From Nocardia coubleae NBRC 108252 (GTDB lineage: Bacteria; Actinomycetota; Actinomycetes; Mycobacteriales; Mycobacteriaceae), in the NCBI RefSeq assembly GCF_001612805.1, contig NZ_BDBD01000011.1:1226035-1290034 (forward strand): DNA of 64,000 nucleotides, given 5' to 3'. The position numbers and the translations under genes were made by a program. The notes beneath the pieces were generated by a model. It was not told where the DNA came from. It was given only the letters and a program-made list of their open reading frames with translations, and made no database searches. Of this stretch, positions 41,083 to 50,550 are shown piece after piece (within the stretch, counting starts at the first letter, position 1; each line of letters starts with the position of its first letter).

Positions 41083-41802
41083 ATGCCCGCACCCGTTATC
41101 CTCGACGGCCGCATCGTACGGCTGGAACCCCTTGCACCCCACCATGTTCCCGGTCTGGCAGCGGCCGCGCAGGCGCTGCGCGGCCAACCGGGGTTCACCG
41201 TTGTCCCGCACGGCGAACAGGAAGCGCGCACGTATGTCTTCCAGGCCGAGGCCGCCCAGCTGGCGGGTTCGGCGCTGGCCTTCGCCATCGTCACGATCGG
41301 TGACGAATGCGTGGTCGGCGCCACCCGCTTCACCCGCCTGGATTACTGGCAGGGTCCGCTCACCTGGCCGCTGTCAGCCGAACCGGTCACCGCCTCCCCC
41401 GGCGGCGCGATTCCCGACGCCGTGGAGATCGGCAACACCTGGCTCACCCCCGCCGTGCGCGGTGGCCAGGTGAATCTCGACTCCAAGCTGCTGTTGCTCA
41501 CCCACGCCTTCGACACGTGGCGGGTGCGGCGGGTGACCCTGCGCGCCGATGCACGCAACCTGCGCTCCCGGGCGGCCATCGAACGGCTCGGCGCGGTCAG
41601 CGACGGTGTACGCCGGGCGCATTCCCGTGGCCTCGACGGCGAGGTGCGCGACACCGCGTTCTATTCGATCCTGCGCGACGAATGGCCGGGGGTGCGCGAG
41701 CGGATCATGGAACAACTGGCCGCTCGCGCCGCGCAACGGCGGGCGCCGCTCATCCCGGCCACCGCCGAGGCGTTGCGCGCCCTCACCGCCTCGATCGGCT
41801 GA
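41083..41802 (+). CDS. GNAT-family N-acetyltransferase, RimJ/RimL-like
   Basis: 239 residues. Starts with ILDGRIVRLEPLAPHHVPGLAAAAQ, the usual strand-helix of RimJ-type enzymes. The acetyl-CoA pyrophosphate-binding strand/helix is altered but recognisable at GNTWLTPAVRGGQVNLDSKLLLLTHAFDTWRVRRVTLRADARNLRSRAAIERLGAV. It transfers an acetyl group from acetyl-CoA to an amine, often a protein N-terminus or an antibiotic. Internal deviations leave the substrate open. ATG 41083 has GAAGGA upstream. Convergent with the aspartokinase gene, 6-bp gap. Confidence 0.88.
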   Translation: MPAPVILDGRIVRLEPLAPHHVPGLAAAAQALRGQPGFTVVPHGEQEARTYVFQAEAAQLAGSALAFAIVTIGDECVVGATRFTRLDYWQGPLTWPLSAEPVTASPGGAIPDAVEIGNTWLTPAVRGGQVNLDSKLLLLTHAFDTWRVRRVTLRADARNLRSRAAIERLGAVSDGVRRAHSRGLDGEVRDTAFYSILRDEWPGVRERIMEQLAARAAQRRAPLIPATAEALRALTASIG

Positions 41803-41808
41803 ACCAGG

Positions 41809-43065
41809 TCAGCGTCCCGTTCCGCCGTGCACGACGGCCACCTCGGCCCCACCCAGGTCGAAGGCGCGGTGCAGGATGCGCACCGCCTCGTCGAGCTCGG
41901 TGTCGCGCACCAGCACGGAGATGCGGATCTCGGAGGTGGCGATCAGGTCGAGATTGATGCCCGCCGCCGCCAGTGCCTCGCAGAAGGTGGCGGTGACACC
42001 GGGGTTGTTGCGCATGCCCGCACCGATGAGCGACACCTTGCCGACGCGGTCGTCGTAGCGCACATCGGCGAAGCCGATCTCGGCACGACGCGAGCGCAAC
42101 AGCGCGACCGCGCGGTCGCCGTCGGCGGCCGGCAGCGTGAAGGTGATGTCGGTGCGGCCGGTTCCGGTGTTCTGCACGACCATGTCGATGCCCACCTCGG
42201 CATCGGCCACGGCCCGGAACACCTGCGCGGCGTAGCCGGGTTCGTCGGGCACGCCGACCACGGTCACCTTGGCCTCGTTGCGGTCGTGCGCGACACCGGT
42301 GAGCACGGCCTGGTCGGCGGGGATGTCGGCCATCGAACCGAACACGGTGGTGCCGACGGTGTCGGTGTAGGACGAGCGCACGTGCACCGGGACCTGATAG
42401 CGGCGGGCGTACTCGACGCAACGCAGCATGAGCACCTTGGAACCGCACGCCGCCATCTCGAGCATCTCCTCGTAGGAGACCTGGTCGAGTTTCTGCGCGT
42501 CGCCGACGATGCGCGGATCGGCGGTGAACACGCCGTCGACATCGGTGTAGATCTCGCACACGTCCGCGTGCAGCGCGGCGGCCAGGGCAACGGCGGTGGT
42601 GTCGGAACCGCCACGACCCAGCGTGGTGACGTCACGACTGTCCTGGCTCACGCCCTGGAAGCCGGCGACCAGCACGATCTCGCCGTCGTCGAGGGCGCGC
42701 CGCACCCGGCCGGGATCGACCTCGATGATCTTGGCGTTGCCGTGCGCGCCCGTGGTGATCACCCCGGCCTGTGAACCGGTGAGCGAACGCGCGTCCGCGC
42801 CGAGGGAATGGATGGCCATGGCCACCAACGCGTTCGAGATCCGCTCACCCGAGGTGAGCAGCATGTCCATCTCCCTCGGCGGCGGTGCCGGTGCCACCTG
42901 ACCCGCCAGATCCAGCAATTCGTCGGTGGTGTCGCCCATCGCCGAGCACACGACGACCACGTCGTTGCCCTGCTTCTTGGTCTCCACGATCCGCTCGGCG
43001 ACCCGGCGGATGCGCTCCGCGGTCGCGACCGACGAGCCACCGAATTTCTGTACAACCAGGGCCAT
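41809..43065 (-). CDS. lysC: Aspartate kinase
   Basis: First enzyme of the lysine/threonine/methionine pathway: phosphorylates L-aspartate with ATP. 418 residues: kinase domain [23 protein letters not shown], with [17 protein letters not shown] and [17 protein letters not shown], then two ACT domains for feedback control. ATG 42333 (Met245, [14 protein letters not shown]) corresponds to the internal start that yields the separate beta subunit in Corynebacterium lysC; a weak ribosome site makes it only possible here. Usually asd follows lysC in actinobacteria, but here the downstream neighbour is a convergent acetyltransferase. Confidence 0.96.
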   Translation of the reverse strand: MALVVQKFGGSSVATAERIRRVAERIVETKKQGNDVVVVCSAMGDTTDELLDLAGQVAPAPPPREMDMLLTSGERISNALVAMAIHSLGADARSLTGSQAGVITTGAHGNAKIIEVDPGRVRRALDDGEIVLVAGFQGVSQDSRDVTTLGRGGSDTTAVALAAALHADVCEIYTDVDGVFTADPRIVGDAQKLDQVSYEEMLEMAACGSKVLMLRCVEYARRYQVPVHVRSSYTDTVGTTVFGSMADIPADQAVLTGVAHDRNEAKVTVVGVPDEPGYAAQVFRAVADAEVGIDMVVQNTGTGRTDITFTLPAADGDRAVALLRSRRAEIGFADVRYDDRVGKVSLIGAGMRNNPGVTATFCEALAAAGINLDLIATSEIRISVLVRDTELDEAVRILHRAFDLGGAEVAVVHGGTGR

Positions 43066-43087
43066 CCCGCTGTCCTCTCCCTGCTCG

Positions 43088-43120
43088 CCCGCGAGGTACT
43101 CGCGGGTAACTCCCGTCGAG
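43088..43120 (-). promoter_or_regulatory. lysC leader hairpin and adjacent conserved motif
   Basis: CCCGCGAG-TAC-CTCGCGGG forms an 8-bp hairpin (43088-43106) 22 bases before the lysC start. Just upstream, CTCGAC-N4-GTTACC (43120-43105 on the minus strand) also occurs before parA. The region probably spans the lysC transcription start and leader. Confidence 0.35.
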
Positions 43121-43268
43121 TATCCCGGCAATCCGGGCGTGGCTGGGTGGTTTGTGACGCGAAAAGTGGTGCCGCCGTGCCGTTTCTGGCGCGATACTGG
43201 CGGCATGGGGGGTCGCGCATGTGCGTCGGCTCCGATGTTCGGCGGTTCTCGGCGTTAGGCGAATTCGG

Positions 43269-44390
43269 ATGACTACTCGGCACTTTCGTTCCCGTTCGTT
43301 GCGTGTCGCGGTGCTCGGCACCGGGGCGCAGGCCGGGGAGGTGGTGCGGATCATCGCCGAATCCGGTGACGAACTGAGCGCACGAGCCGGGGCGCGATTG
43401 ACCCTCGTCACGGACGCGGCCGATCTCGTCGTCGACACCACCGCGACCACCGAGAGCCTGGGCGCCGTCCTCGGCGCATTGCGGGCGGGGCGGTCGGTGG
43501 TGACCGCGAATACCGCGCTCATCGCCTCGCACGGTGCCGAATTGATGTCGGCTGCCGAGGAATTCGGGGCGGATCTGTGTTTCGAGGCCGCCGTTGCGGG
43601 CGGGGTGCCGGTGGTCCGGCCGCTCACGCAGTCGCTGTCGGGCGATCGCGTGCGTGAGGTGCTCGGCGTCTTCGCCGCGGCCGACGCGCACGCGGCGGCG
43701 ATCCTCGCCACGTTGGCCTTCCATACCCGGGTGGAGGTCACCGACGTGCATTTCGAGGAGTTCGGGGTGGCGCCGGCACACGACCTGGCGGCTGCCGACG
43801 CGTTGTCGTTGCGGTTGCGTCAGCTGACCGTGTGCACTCGCATCAGTGAGCCCGAAGACGGTGGCAAGGAATGGATCTCGGTACGGGTGCATCCCGCACT
43901 GCTGCCTGCCGCGCACCCGCTGGCCCAGGTGGAGGCGCCGTTCAGCGCGGTGACGGTGGATGCCGAGGGCGCCGGGCGACTGATGTTCTCCGGTCGTGAC
44001 GCGACGCGGGCCACCGCCTCGGCACTGCTCGGTGATCTGGTGAGCGCGGCGCGCAACCGCGTGAACGGTGGCCGGGCTCCACGCGCCTCGTATTACGCCG
44101 AGCTACCGGTTGCACCGTTCGGCGACATTCCCACCCGCTACTACCTGAACCTGCGGGTCACCGATCACGCGGGCGCGCTCGCGCAGGTGGCCTCGATCTT
44201 CGCCGACCACGCGGTGAGCATCGAGCGCGTGCGTCAGGAACACCACGGCGACGAGGCCCACCTCATCGTCCTCACCCACCGCGCCCGCGAATCGGCGCTG
44301 GCCGACACGGTCGACGCCCTCACCGACGCCACCTGTGTGAGCGCGGTGCTCACCAGGTGGCGGGTGGAAGGTGCGCCGGTCACAGGCTGA
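43269..44390 (+). CDS. Homoserine dehydrogenase-like protein lacking the catalytic segment
   Basis: 373 residues. It has the NAD(P) fold (LRVAVLGTGAQAGEVVRI; VVTANTALIASHGAEL), the bridge FEAAVAGGVPVVRPLTQSLSGDRVREVLGVF, and a C-terminal ACT domain (YYLNLRVTDHAGALAQVASIFADHAVSIERV). In normal enzymes NGTTN and the GYAEADPTADVEG-type segment come next; here about 45-60 residues are missing and the catalytic Lys of D-x-x-x-K is not kept (AADAHAAAILATLAFHT). It is therefore probably inactive as a dehydrogenase and may be an ACT-domain amino-acid sensor. Divergent from lysC. ATG 43269 is preferred to 43221. Confidence 0.85.
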   Translation: MTTRHFRSRSLRVAVLGTGAQAGEVVRIIAESGDELSARAGARLTLVTDAADLVVDTTATTESLGAVLGALRAGRSVVTANTALIASHGAELMSAAEEFGADLCFEAAVAGGVPVVRPLTQSLSGDRVREVLGVFAAADAHAAAILATLAFHTRVEVTDVHFEEFGVAPAHDLAAADALSLRLRQLTVCTRISEPEDGGKEWISVRVHPALLPAAHPLAQVEAPFSAVTVDAEGAGRLMFSGRDATRATASALLGDLVSAARNRVNGGRAPRASYYAELPVAPFGDIPTRYYLNLRVTDHAGALAQVASIFADHAVSIERVRQEHHGDEAHLIVLTHRARESALADTVDALTDATCVSAVLTRWRVEGAPVTG

Positions 44391-44655
44391 ACGCCACCGC
44401 CCGCAGGATCAGTACGGCGATGAACACCACGGTGAAGGCGAGGTCGATGGAGACCTCGCCGAGCCGAACCGGCTTGAGCACCTTGCGCACCGGCGCGATC
44501 ACCGGTTCTGTCGCCGCATGGGTCACCGACCGGACCTTCCCCACCCACGGCGACCGATTGCCCAGCGTGTCGAGCCAGTCGACCACCATCCGCGCGATCA
44601 ACAGCACCAAGAACACCGTCAGCACCCACCCGAGCAGGGTTCCGATGAGACTCAT
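44380..44655 (-). CDS. YggT-family membrane protein
   Basis: 91 residues with a YggT/CCB3 repeat: N-terminal helix LIGTLLGWVLTVFLVLLIARMVVDWL, connecting loop with NRSPWVGKVRSVTHAATEPVIAPVRKVL (family P-x-x-x-P-x-R), and a C-terminal helix FTVVFIAVLILRAVAF. Roles suggested for the family are osmotic stress tolerance and cell-division-linked membrane functions. Its 3' end overlaps the convergent dehydrogenase-like gene by 11 bp. Confidence 0.9.
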   Translation of the reverse strand: MSLIGTLLGWVLTVFLVLLIARMVVDWLDTLGNRSPWVGKVRSVTHAATEPVIAPVRKVLKPVRLGEVSIDLAFTVVFIAVLILRAVAFSL

Positions 44656-44768
44656 GACGCACTCCTTCCGGAGGCCACCGTCGACCTCTTACCGAAACAA
44701 CGCCTCAGCCGCCCCCAAGGTGTCCACTATGCACCGTTCTCAGCGGATTATCAGTCCGGACAGGTCAG

Positions 44769-45656
44769 TTACTCGGCGTGGCGTGCGTCGGTGTGTTCGT
44801 AGCGGCGGGCGAAGTCCAGGATGCGCGCGGTCACCTGCCGGGAAATCTGATAGAAGAGCCCGTGCCCCACACCGGGGAAGATCTCGACCTCGCAGGTGGG
44901 CAGGTTGCCGCGCACGCGACGCTCGGCCAGTTGCGGATCGACCACCAACGACTCCGACCCGAGCAGCATCAGGGTCGGTGTCGTGATCGTCGCGAGTCGC
45001 TCGTCGGTGAACATCTTCGGATAGCCGATCGTCGGGACATACCCGAGAGCCGCCTTCACACCGGCGAATTCGGCGTCGGTCAGGGTGACGCCCGGGTTGA
45101 GCCGAGCGTTCATCGCGCGCAGATTCTTGTCCGTCGGCCGGGCACCGACGCGGAGCATCATCCACAGTAGGCTCCATTTGATCTTCGTCAAGGTGCCGCT
45201 CGGCTCCACCACACTCAGGCTCGCCAGTCGCGCCTGCTGAGTGGTCGCGACAGCCATCGCCTGCCATGCACCTTGTGAATAGCCGACCAGATGAACCCGG
45301 TCGACACCGAGTCCGTCGAGCACCTCACCCAGCCACGCACCGAACTTCGTCTCGTCGATCGGCGCGGTCTGCACACTGAGCCCCGGTGTACCGATCATCT
45401 CCGGCGCGTACACCACGTGATCGCGGGCGAAGTCCTCGATCACGTGACGCCACATCACGCTGTTACCGCCGAGAGAGTGCATCAGCACGAACGGAATACC
45501 TTGTCCCGCACCGGATTTACGGACCTTCGTCATGCCGAAGGAAGTAGGGATGTCGAGCATTTCCGACGGAACGGGCCACTGCTTCTCCAGCTCCCGATAG
45601 GTCCGCAGGTACTCCTCACGCGCGGCGTCGTTCTTGAATCGCCCGATCTTGGCCAT
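44769..45656 (-). CDS. Alpha/beta hydrolase controlled by divergent TetR
   Basis: 295 residues. The oxyanion region is FVLMHSLGGNSVMWRHVIEDF; the nucleophile elbow is LVGYSQGAWQA with Ser; the late acid is near LLGSESLVVDPQ and the His is in GVGHGLFYQ. No signal peptide. The ATG at 45656 is preceded by GAGGAG. A TATCAT -10 on the minus strand lies within a perfect operator palindrome, so the divergent TetR protein probably represses it. Substrate unknown. Confidence 0.9.
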   Translation of the reverse strand: MAKIGRFKNDAAREEYLRTYRELEKQWPVPSEMLDIPTSFGMTKVRKSGAGQGIPFVLMHSLGGNSVMWRHVIEDFARDHVVYAPEMIGTPGLSVQTAPIDETKFGAWLGEVLDGLGVDRVHLVGYSQGAWQAMAVATTQQARLASLSVVEPSGTLTKIKWSLLWMMLRVGARPTDKNLRAMNARLNPGVTLTDAEFAGVKAALGYVPTIGYPKMFTDERLATITTPTLMLLGSESLVVDPQLAERRVRGNLPTCEVEIFPGVGHGLFYQISRQVTARILDFARRYEHTDARHAE

Positions 45657-45672
45657 GACCGCCCCTGCTCCT

Positions 45673-45689
45673 CGTTGATGATATCAACG
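45673..45689. promoter_or_regulatory. TetR operator over hydrolase promoter
   Basis: CGTTGATGATATCAACG is a 7-3-7 perfect inverted repeat. It contains TATCAT, the likely -10 of the minus-strand hydrolase. Confidence 0.65.
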
Positions 45690-45718
45690 TACCACATAGA
45701 TGGTATGGTCGTACCATA
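45690..45718. promoter_or_regulatory. Overlapping inverted repeats at the TetR gene promoter
   Basis: TACCA (45690-45694) pairs with TGGTA (45701-45705), and TATGGT (45704-45709) pairs with ACCATA (45713-45718). TACCAT (45712-45717) is a plausible -10 for the plus-strand TetR gene, so the second repeat probably mediates autoregulation. Confidence 0.5.
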
Positions 45719-45749
45719 AAGGTTCGCTGCTACAGACGAAGGAGGCAGG

Positions 45750-46346
45750 GTGCCACGCTTGGCCGACCATGACGAGCGCCGCGGGGTTATCACCGATGCC
45801 GCGCGGCGGGTGATCGCGCGGGGCGGGCTCGACGCGGCCACGTTCCAGTCCGTCGCCGCCGAGGCCGGGGTGTCGGTGCGGTCGGTGCAGTACTACTTCG
45901 GCACGAAGCGGGAGTTCCTGCTCGCCACACATCGCGCGGTGGTGGCGGATTCCGGCGCGCGGCTCGGCGCGGGACTGGCGGGCCTCGCACCTGGCGCCGG
46001 ACCACGCGACGTCGTCCGGACGATCCTGCTCGGACTACTCCCCCTCGATGAACCGAGCAGGCAGGACGCCGTCATCCTCGGAATCTTCCACGCTGCCGCG
46101 CTGACGGGCCCGGACATCGGATCCGCCGACACCGCGGGGGCGCCGAACTACATCGTCGACGCGGTCGCCGACCAGCTGCGGGCCTCGCGCGGCCCGGAGG
46201 CGGACGAGTCAATGGTCCGCGGCGATGCCGAGGTCATCTTGCTCGCCCTCGGCGGACTCGCGCAGGGCATGCTCACCAACGACGACTACGCCACGCGCGC
46301 GACACAATTGGTGGATCACCTGCTCGATCGCGTCTTCGACGCATGA
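45750..46346 (+). CDS. TetR-family regulator
   Basis: 198 residues. N-terminal helix-turn-helix: VITDAARRVIARGGLDAATFQSVAAEAGVSVRSVQYYFGTKREFL; the C-terminal ligand domain is all-helical. GTG 45750 has AAGGAGG four bases upstream. Divergent from the alpha/beta hydrolase with a 93-bp shared control region rich in inverted repeats. It ends at a strong bidirectional terminator. Confidence 0.9.
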   Translation: MPRLADHDERRGVITDAARRVIARGGLDAATFQSVAAEAGVSVRSVQYYFGTKREFLLATHRAVVADSGARLGAGLAGLAPGAGPRDVVRTILLGLLPLDEPSRQDAVILGIFHAAALTGPDIGSADTAGAPNYIVDAVADQLRASRGPEADESMVRGDAEVILLALGGLAQGMLTNDDYATRATQLVDHLLDRVFDA

Positions 46347-46348
46347 CA

Positions 46349-46375
46349 AAGCCCCGGCGGGATACGCCGGGGCTT
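46349..46375. terminator. Bidirectional terminator between tetR and der
   Basis: 11-bp stem AAGCCCCGGCG paired with CGCCGGGGCTT (46349-46359, 46365-46375), loop GGATA. It ends both the TetR unit and the long minus-strand parA-der operon. Confidence 0.85.
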
Positions 46376-46386
46376 GTCGGGTCGAA

Positions 46387-47802
46387 CTACTTTCTGCGTT
46401 CCTTCTTCTCGCGCACGCGCACCGAGATACGCACGGGCGAGCCGTCGAAACCGAACTCCTCGCGCAGGCGCCGTTCCAGGAAGCGGCGGTAACCCGCCTC
46501 GAGGAAACCGGTGGTGAACAGCACGAACGTCGGCGGACGCGTGCTGGCCTGGGTGGCGAACATGACGCGGGGCTGACGGCCGCCGCGCATCGGCGGCGGG
46601 GTGGCCGCGATGACTTCCTTGAGCCAGGTGTTCAACCGGCCGGTGGAGATGCGCTTGTCCCAGGACTCGAGCGCGGTCTCCATCTGTGGCACCAGCTTCG
46701 CCACGGCGCGACCGGTGTGGGCGGAGATGTTCACCCGCTGCGCCCACGGCACGCGCACGAGATCACGATCGATCTCGCGCTCGAGCATGTAGCGGCGATC
46801 CTCGTCGACCAGGTCCCACTTGTTGAACGCCAGCACCAGCGCGCGACCGGAGTCGGCGACCAGGCTGATCACCCGCAGGTCCTGTTCGGTGATCGGCACC
46901 GAGGCGTCGATCAGCATGATCGCCACCTCCGACGCCTCGAGCGCCGACTTGGTCCGCAGCGAGGCGTAGAACTCGGTGCCGGTGGCATTGGAGACCTTGC
47001 GGCGCAGACCGGCGGTGTCGACGAACTTCCACACCTTGCCGCCCAGCTCCACCAGGGAGTCGACCGGATCGACGGTGGTGCCCGCGACATCGTGGACCAC
47101 CGAACGCTCGTCGCCCGCCAGCTTGTTCAGCAGGCTCGACTTGCCGACATTGGGCTTGCCGACCAGCGCCACCCGGCGCGGCCCGGCCACACCCGTGCCC
47201 TCGCGCGGGGTCTCGGGCAGTGCGGCGAGCACGTCGTCGAGCAGGTCACCGGTACCGCGACCGTGTGCGGCCGAGACCATGCGCGGCTCGCCGAGTCCGA
47301 GCGACCACAGCGTCGCGGCCTCGATCTCGACCTTCTGATCGTCGACCTTGTTGGCGACCAGGATCACCGGGATCTTGGAGCGACGCAGCTTGCGCACCGC
47401 CGCCTCGTCGGTCGCGGTCGCGCCGACGGTGGCGTCGACGACGAGCAGGATCGCGTCGGCGGTCTCCATCGCGACCTCGGCCTGCCGGGCCACATGCTGC
47501 TGCAGGCCCTTGGCGTCGGGCTCCCAGCCGCCGGTGTCCTGCACGAGGAAGCGGCGTCCGGCCCAGCTGGCCTCATACGAGATCCGGTCACGGGTAACGC
47601 CGGGAACGTCCTCGACCACGGCTTCGCGCCTGCCGAGGATGCGGTTCACCAGGGTCGACTTGCCGACATTCGGACGGCCGACCACCGCGACCGTCGGCAT
47701 GGCGAGGTGTTCCTCACCCTCGCCCTCACCTTCGAGATCGGCGATCTCCCAGTCGGTTTCATCGGTCCAGATACCGTCGCCCTCGAGTACGTCCTCGATC
47801 AT
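46387..47802 (-). CDS. der: GTPase Der (EngA), ribosome biogenesis
   Basis: Essential double-GTPase for 50S subunit assembly, 471 aa. Two G domains: [14 protein letters not shown] / DTGG / NKVD and [14 protein letters not shown] / DTAG / NKWD, followed by the KH-like domain ([31 protein letters not shown]). An acidic 34-residue N-terminal extension ([20 protein letters not shown]) is typical of actinobacteria. It overlaps cmk by ATGA and is last of the parA-der operon. Confidence 0.97.
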   Translation of the reverse strand: MIEDVLEGDGIWTDETDWEIADLEGEGEGEEHLAMPTVAVVGRPNVGKSTLVNRILGRREAVVEDVPGVTRDRISYEASWAGRRFLVQDTGGWEPDAKGLQQHVARQAEVAMETADAILLVVDATVGATATDEAAVRKLRRSKIPVILVANKVDDQKVEIEAATLWSLGLGEPRMVSAAHGRGTGDLLDDVLAALPETPREGTGVAGPRRVALVGKPNVGKSSLLNKLAGDERSVVHDVAGTTVDPVDSLVELGGKVWKFVDTAGLRRKVSNATGTEFYASLRTKSALEASEVAIMLIDASVPITEQDLRVISLVADSGRALVLAFNKWDLVDEDRRYMLEREIDRDLVRVPWAQRVNISAHTGRAVAKLVPQMETALESWDKRISTGRLNTWLKEVIAATPPPMRGGRQPRVMFATQASTRPPTFVLFTTGFLEAGYRRFLERRLREEFGFDGSPVRISVRVREKKERRK

Positions 47803-48545
47803 CGCGACCCTCCTGTCGTGGCCGAAAGCTGCTGGGCCACCACGCGATACAGCTCGTCGATGGTCTGTTCCATCGTGAGATCGCTGGTATCGACGAGCAC
47901 CGCGTCGGCGGCGGGGCGCAACGGCGAGACCTTGCGGGTGGAATCGAGGGTGTCGCGGCGCTGCACGTCGGCCAGCACGGCCGGGTAGTCGTCGCCGCGT
48001 CCCTCGCGGATGTTCTGGGCATTGCGCCGCTGGGCGCGCGCCTCCGCGGAGGCGGTGAGGTAGATCTTGGCGTCGGCATCGGTGAGCACGACGGTGCCGA
48101 TATCGCGGCCCTCGACCACGATCCGGCCGGCCACGGCGGCGATCTCACGCTGTAGGGCGACGAGCTGCTCGCGCACCTGCGCCACCGCCGACACCGCCGA
48201 AACGGCCTTGGTCACCGCGTCACCGCGGATCTCGGCCGACACGTCGTCGCCGTCGAGCTCGACGACCTCGTGACTGGGATCGGTGCCGATCGAAAGAGGC
48301 AGCGCCGCAACGGCTTGCGCGATCGCCTCGGCATCGGTGAGATCCACGCCCGCACGCAGCACCCGCAGCGTCGCCACCCGGTACATGGCACCGGTGTCGA
48401 GGTAGCGGGCGTTCAGACGGGTGGCCAGCTTGCGCGACACACTGGACTTGCCGGTGCCGGACGGGCCGTCCATGGCGACGACGAGCGTGCCGTCGCCGGC
48501 GAGCCTGCCCTGGGCAGGTTCCACCGAGAAATCCACTCCGTTCAC
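47799..48545 (-). CDS. cmk: Cytidylate kinase
   Basis: Phosphorylates CMP and dCMP with ATP. 248 aa: P-loop [23 protein letters not shown]-binding [34 protein letters not shown], and the lid [11 protein letters not shown] 48545 overlaps the rluB stop (GTGA), and its own stop overlaps der, so translation is coupled. The first 20 residues are a non-conserved extension. Confidence 0.97.
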   Translation of the reverse strand: MNGVDFSVEPAQGRLAGDGTLVVAMDGPSGTGKSSVSRKLATRLNARYLDTGAMYRVATLRVLRAGVDLTDAEAIAQAVAALPLSIGTDPSHEVVELDGDDVSAEIRGDAVTKAVSAVSAVAQVREQLVALQREIAAVAGRIVVEGRDIGTVVLTDADAKIYLTASAEARAQRRNAQNIREGRGDDYPAVLADVQRRDTLDSTRKVSPLRPAADAVLVDTSDLTMEQTIDELYRVVAQQLSATTGGSR

Positions 48546-49885
48546 AGCTGCACCGCCTCGTAGAGTTTGCCGATTTCGTCGCGGCCGAGCACCCGAAGGG
48601 TGCCGGGACGCTGATCACCGAGTGCCACCGGACCGAGGTGCGTGCGGACCAGGCGGATCACCGGGTGACCCACCTCGTCGAGCAGGCGGCGCACGATGTG
48701 CTTGCGGCCTTCGTGCAGCACCAGCTTCACCAGCGACCGGCCCTCGTAGGACTCGAGCACCATGAACTTGTCGACCTTGGCCGGACCGTCCTCGAGCTCG
48801 ACGCCTTCGCGCAGCCGCTTGCCGACGAGCCGGTAGTTCACCTCGCCGTACACGGTGGCCAGGTAGGTCTTGGGCACCTCGAACGACGGGTGCATCAGGC
48901 GGTGCGCCATCTCGCCGTCGTTGGTGAGCAGCAGCAGGCCCTCGGTGTCGGCGTCGAGGCGACCCACGTGGAACAGGCGCTGACCCGCGGCGATCCGCTC
49001 GGCGACGATGTCACCGACACAGGGGCGGCCAAGGTCGTCGGACATGGTGGACTGCCAGCCCTTGGGCTTGTTCAGCACCAGGTGCACGAGTTCGTCCCGC
49101 ACCACCACGCGGGTGCCGTCCACGCGCACGACGGCGTTCTCGGCGTCGATGCGCAGACCCTGTTCGCGCACGATCTTGCCGTCGACCTCGACGCGGCCCT
49201 GGGCGATCATCTCCTCGGCGGCGCGGCGCGAGGCCACACCGGCCTTGGCGAGCACCTTCTGCAGCCGTTCGCCTTCACCCCACGGGAGCTTCTTGGGGCC
49301 CTCGGCGGTGTCGGCGTGCTGATGACGGGCCGGCTTGGCGTTGTTCAGGATCGTCGGGGCGACGACCTTGCGCTGCGGTTTCGCGGACTTCTTGTTGCGC
49401 GCCGCGAAGGCCTGCGAGCCTGCCGAAGCGCCGCTGCGCTGTCCGGCGGTGTCGCCACGCTGTCCGCGGTCGGCGTCACCACGCGGGTAACCGCCACCGT
49501 TGGCAGCGCCGGTGCCGCGCTGGTAACCACCGGCGGACGGGCCGCGACGGTCGCCACCGGCCGGGGCGCTGCGTCGATCGTCACGCTGGTAGCCACCGGG
49601 GGCGCTGCGACGGTCGTCGCGCTGGTAGCCCCCGGTCGAGCCACGGCGACCACCGGATTCGGCGTCGCGCTGGAAGGAGCCGGCCGACCGGGCCGCTGTC
49701 TGATTGCCGCGCTGGAAGCCACCCGCGCTGGTGCCGCGGCGGCCGGGGGCCTCGCCACGGGAACCGGCCTGACCGGTGCGCGCACTGCCGCCGCGGGGAG
49801 CCGCGGTTCGGTTCGCGCCACTACGGGGCTGGTCGCTGCGTTTTCTTCGATCCGGTGTGCCATCTCGGCGAGCGGAATTATTCAT
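48542..49885 (-). CDS. rluB: Ribosomal large-subunit pseudouridine synthase RluB-type with disordered N-terminus
   Basis: 447 aa. The C-terminal 250 residues are the enzyme: an S4 RNA-binding domain ([30 protein letters not shown]) and the catalytic domain with [19 protein letters not shown] (catalytic Asp) and [18 protein letters not shown]. The first ~190 residues are Arg/Gly/Ser-rich with repeats such as [12 protein letters not shown], likely disordered RNA-binding tail. ATG 49885 is used; the longer frame covers scpB. It sits between scpB and cmk as in mycobacteria (Rv1711). Confidence 0.95.
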   Translation of the reverse strand: MNNSARRDGTPDRRKRSDQPRSGANRTAAPRGGSARTGQAGSRGEAPGRRGTSAGGFQRGNQTAARSAGSFQRDAESGGRRGSTGGYQRDDRRSAPGGYQRDDRRSAPAGGDRRGPSAGGYQRGTGAANGGGYPRGDADRGQRGDTAGQRSGASAGSQAFAARNKKSAKPQRKVVAPTILNNAKPARHQHADTAEGPKKLPWGEGERLQKVLAKAGVASRRAAEEMIAQGRVEVDGKIVREQGLRIDAENAVVRVDGTRVVVRDELVHLVLNKPKGWQSTMSDDLGRPCVGDIVAERIAAGQRLFHVGRLDADTEGLLLLTNDGEMAHRLMHPSFEVPKTYLATVYGEVNYRLVGKRLREGVELEDGPAKVDKFMVLESYEGRSLVKLVLHEGRKHIVRRLLDEVGHPVIRLVRTHLGPVALGDQRPGTLRVLGRDEIGKLYEAVQL

Positions 49886-49893
49886 CTGTCCTG

Positions 49894-50550
49894 TCAATCG
49901 TCGGTGCCGAGATCCATGTCGGACTCGGCGGGTTTTTGCAGCCTGGTGTACCGGGGATCGGTGTCCAGGCTCTCGCTGATCTCGTCGATCAGATCGACGC
50001 CGGGAAGCAGCGGCGCCAGCGGTGGCAGGTCGCCCAGTGAGGCGAGCCCGATCCGTTCGAGGAACAACTCGGTGGTGCGGTAGAGCGTGCCGTTGGTTTC
50101 CGGGTCCTGACCCGCTTCCGCGATCAAGCCCCGCGCCAGCAGCGTGCGCATCACTCCGTCGACGTTCACCCCGCGAACCGCGCTGACCCGGGTGCGGGTC
50201 ACCGGCTGGCGGTAGGCGACCACCGCCAAGGTTTCCAAGGCGGCCCGGGTGAGCTTCGTCCGGGCCCCGTCGAGCAGTACCCGCTCGACATAGGGCGCGT
50301 ACTCCTGTCGAGTATAGAAGCGCCAACCGTCACCGACGAAACGCAGGTCGATGCCGCTGCCGCGCGCGGTCAGTTCCGCCGACATCGCGCGCAGGGTTTC
50401 CTCGACCCGTTCGCTGGTGTCGTCCAGGGCGGCGGCCAGCTGTTCTACCGGCGCGGGAGCGTCGACGACGAGCAGCATGGCCTCGAGCGCGGACCGCAGT
50501 TCCGCGTCGTCGAGCTGCTCAGAAGTGAGTTCAGCCACTAGGTCGCTCAT
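49894..50550 (-). CDS. scpB: Segregation and condensation protein B
   Basis: Winged-helix kleisin-associated protein of the SMC-ScpAB condensin. 218 aa: LRSALEAMLLVVDAPAPVEQLAAAL, RLSVV-like strand, LTRAALETLAVVAYRQPVTRTRVSAVRGVNVDGVMRTLLARGLI is the family core. ATG 50550 overlaps the scpA stop by ATGA, so both are made in step. Confidence 0.96.
   Translation of the reverse strand: MSDLVAELTSEQLDDAELRSALEAMLLVVDAPAPVEQLAAALDDTSERVEETLRAMSAELTARGSGIDLRFVGDGWRFYTRQEYAPYVERVLLDGARTKLTRAALETLAVVAYRQPVTRTRVSAVRGVNVDGVMRTLLARGLIAEAGQDPETNGTLYRTTELFLERIGLASLGDLPPLAPLLPGVDLIDEISESLDTDPRYTRLQKPAESDMDLGTDD

Noticed and set aside
42333..42335. Separate aspartokinase beta-subunit gene
   Set aside because: The internal ATG is at the conserved place, but its ribosome site is weak, so it is only mentioned under lysC.
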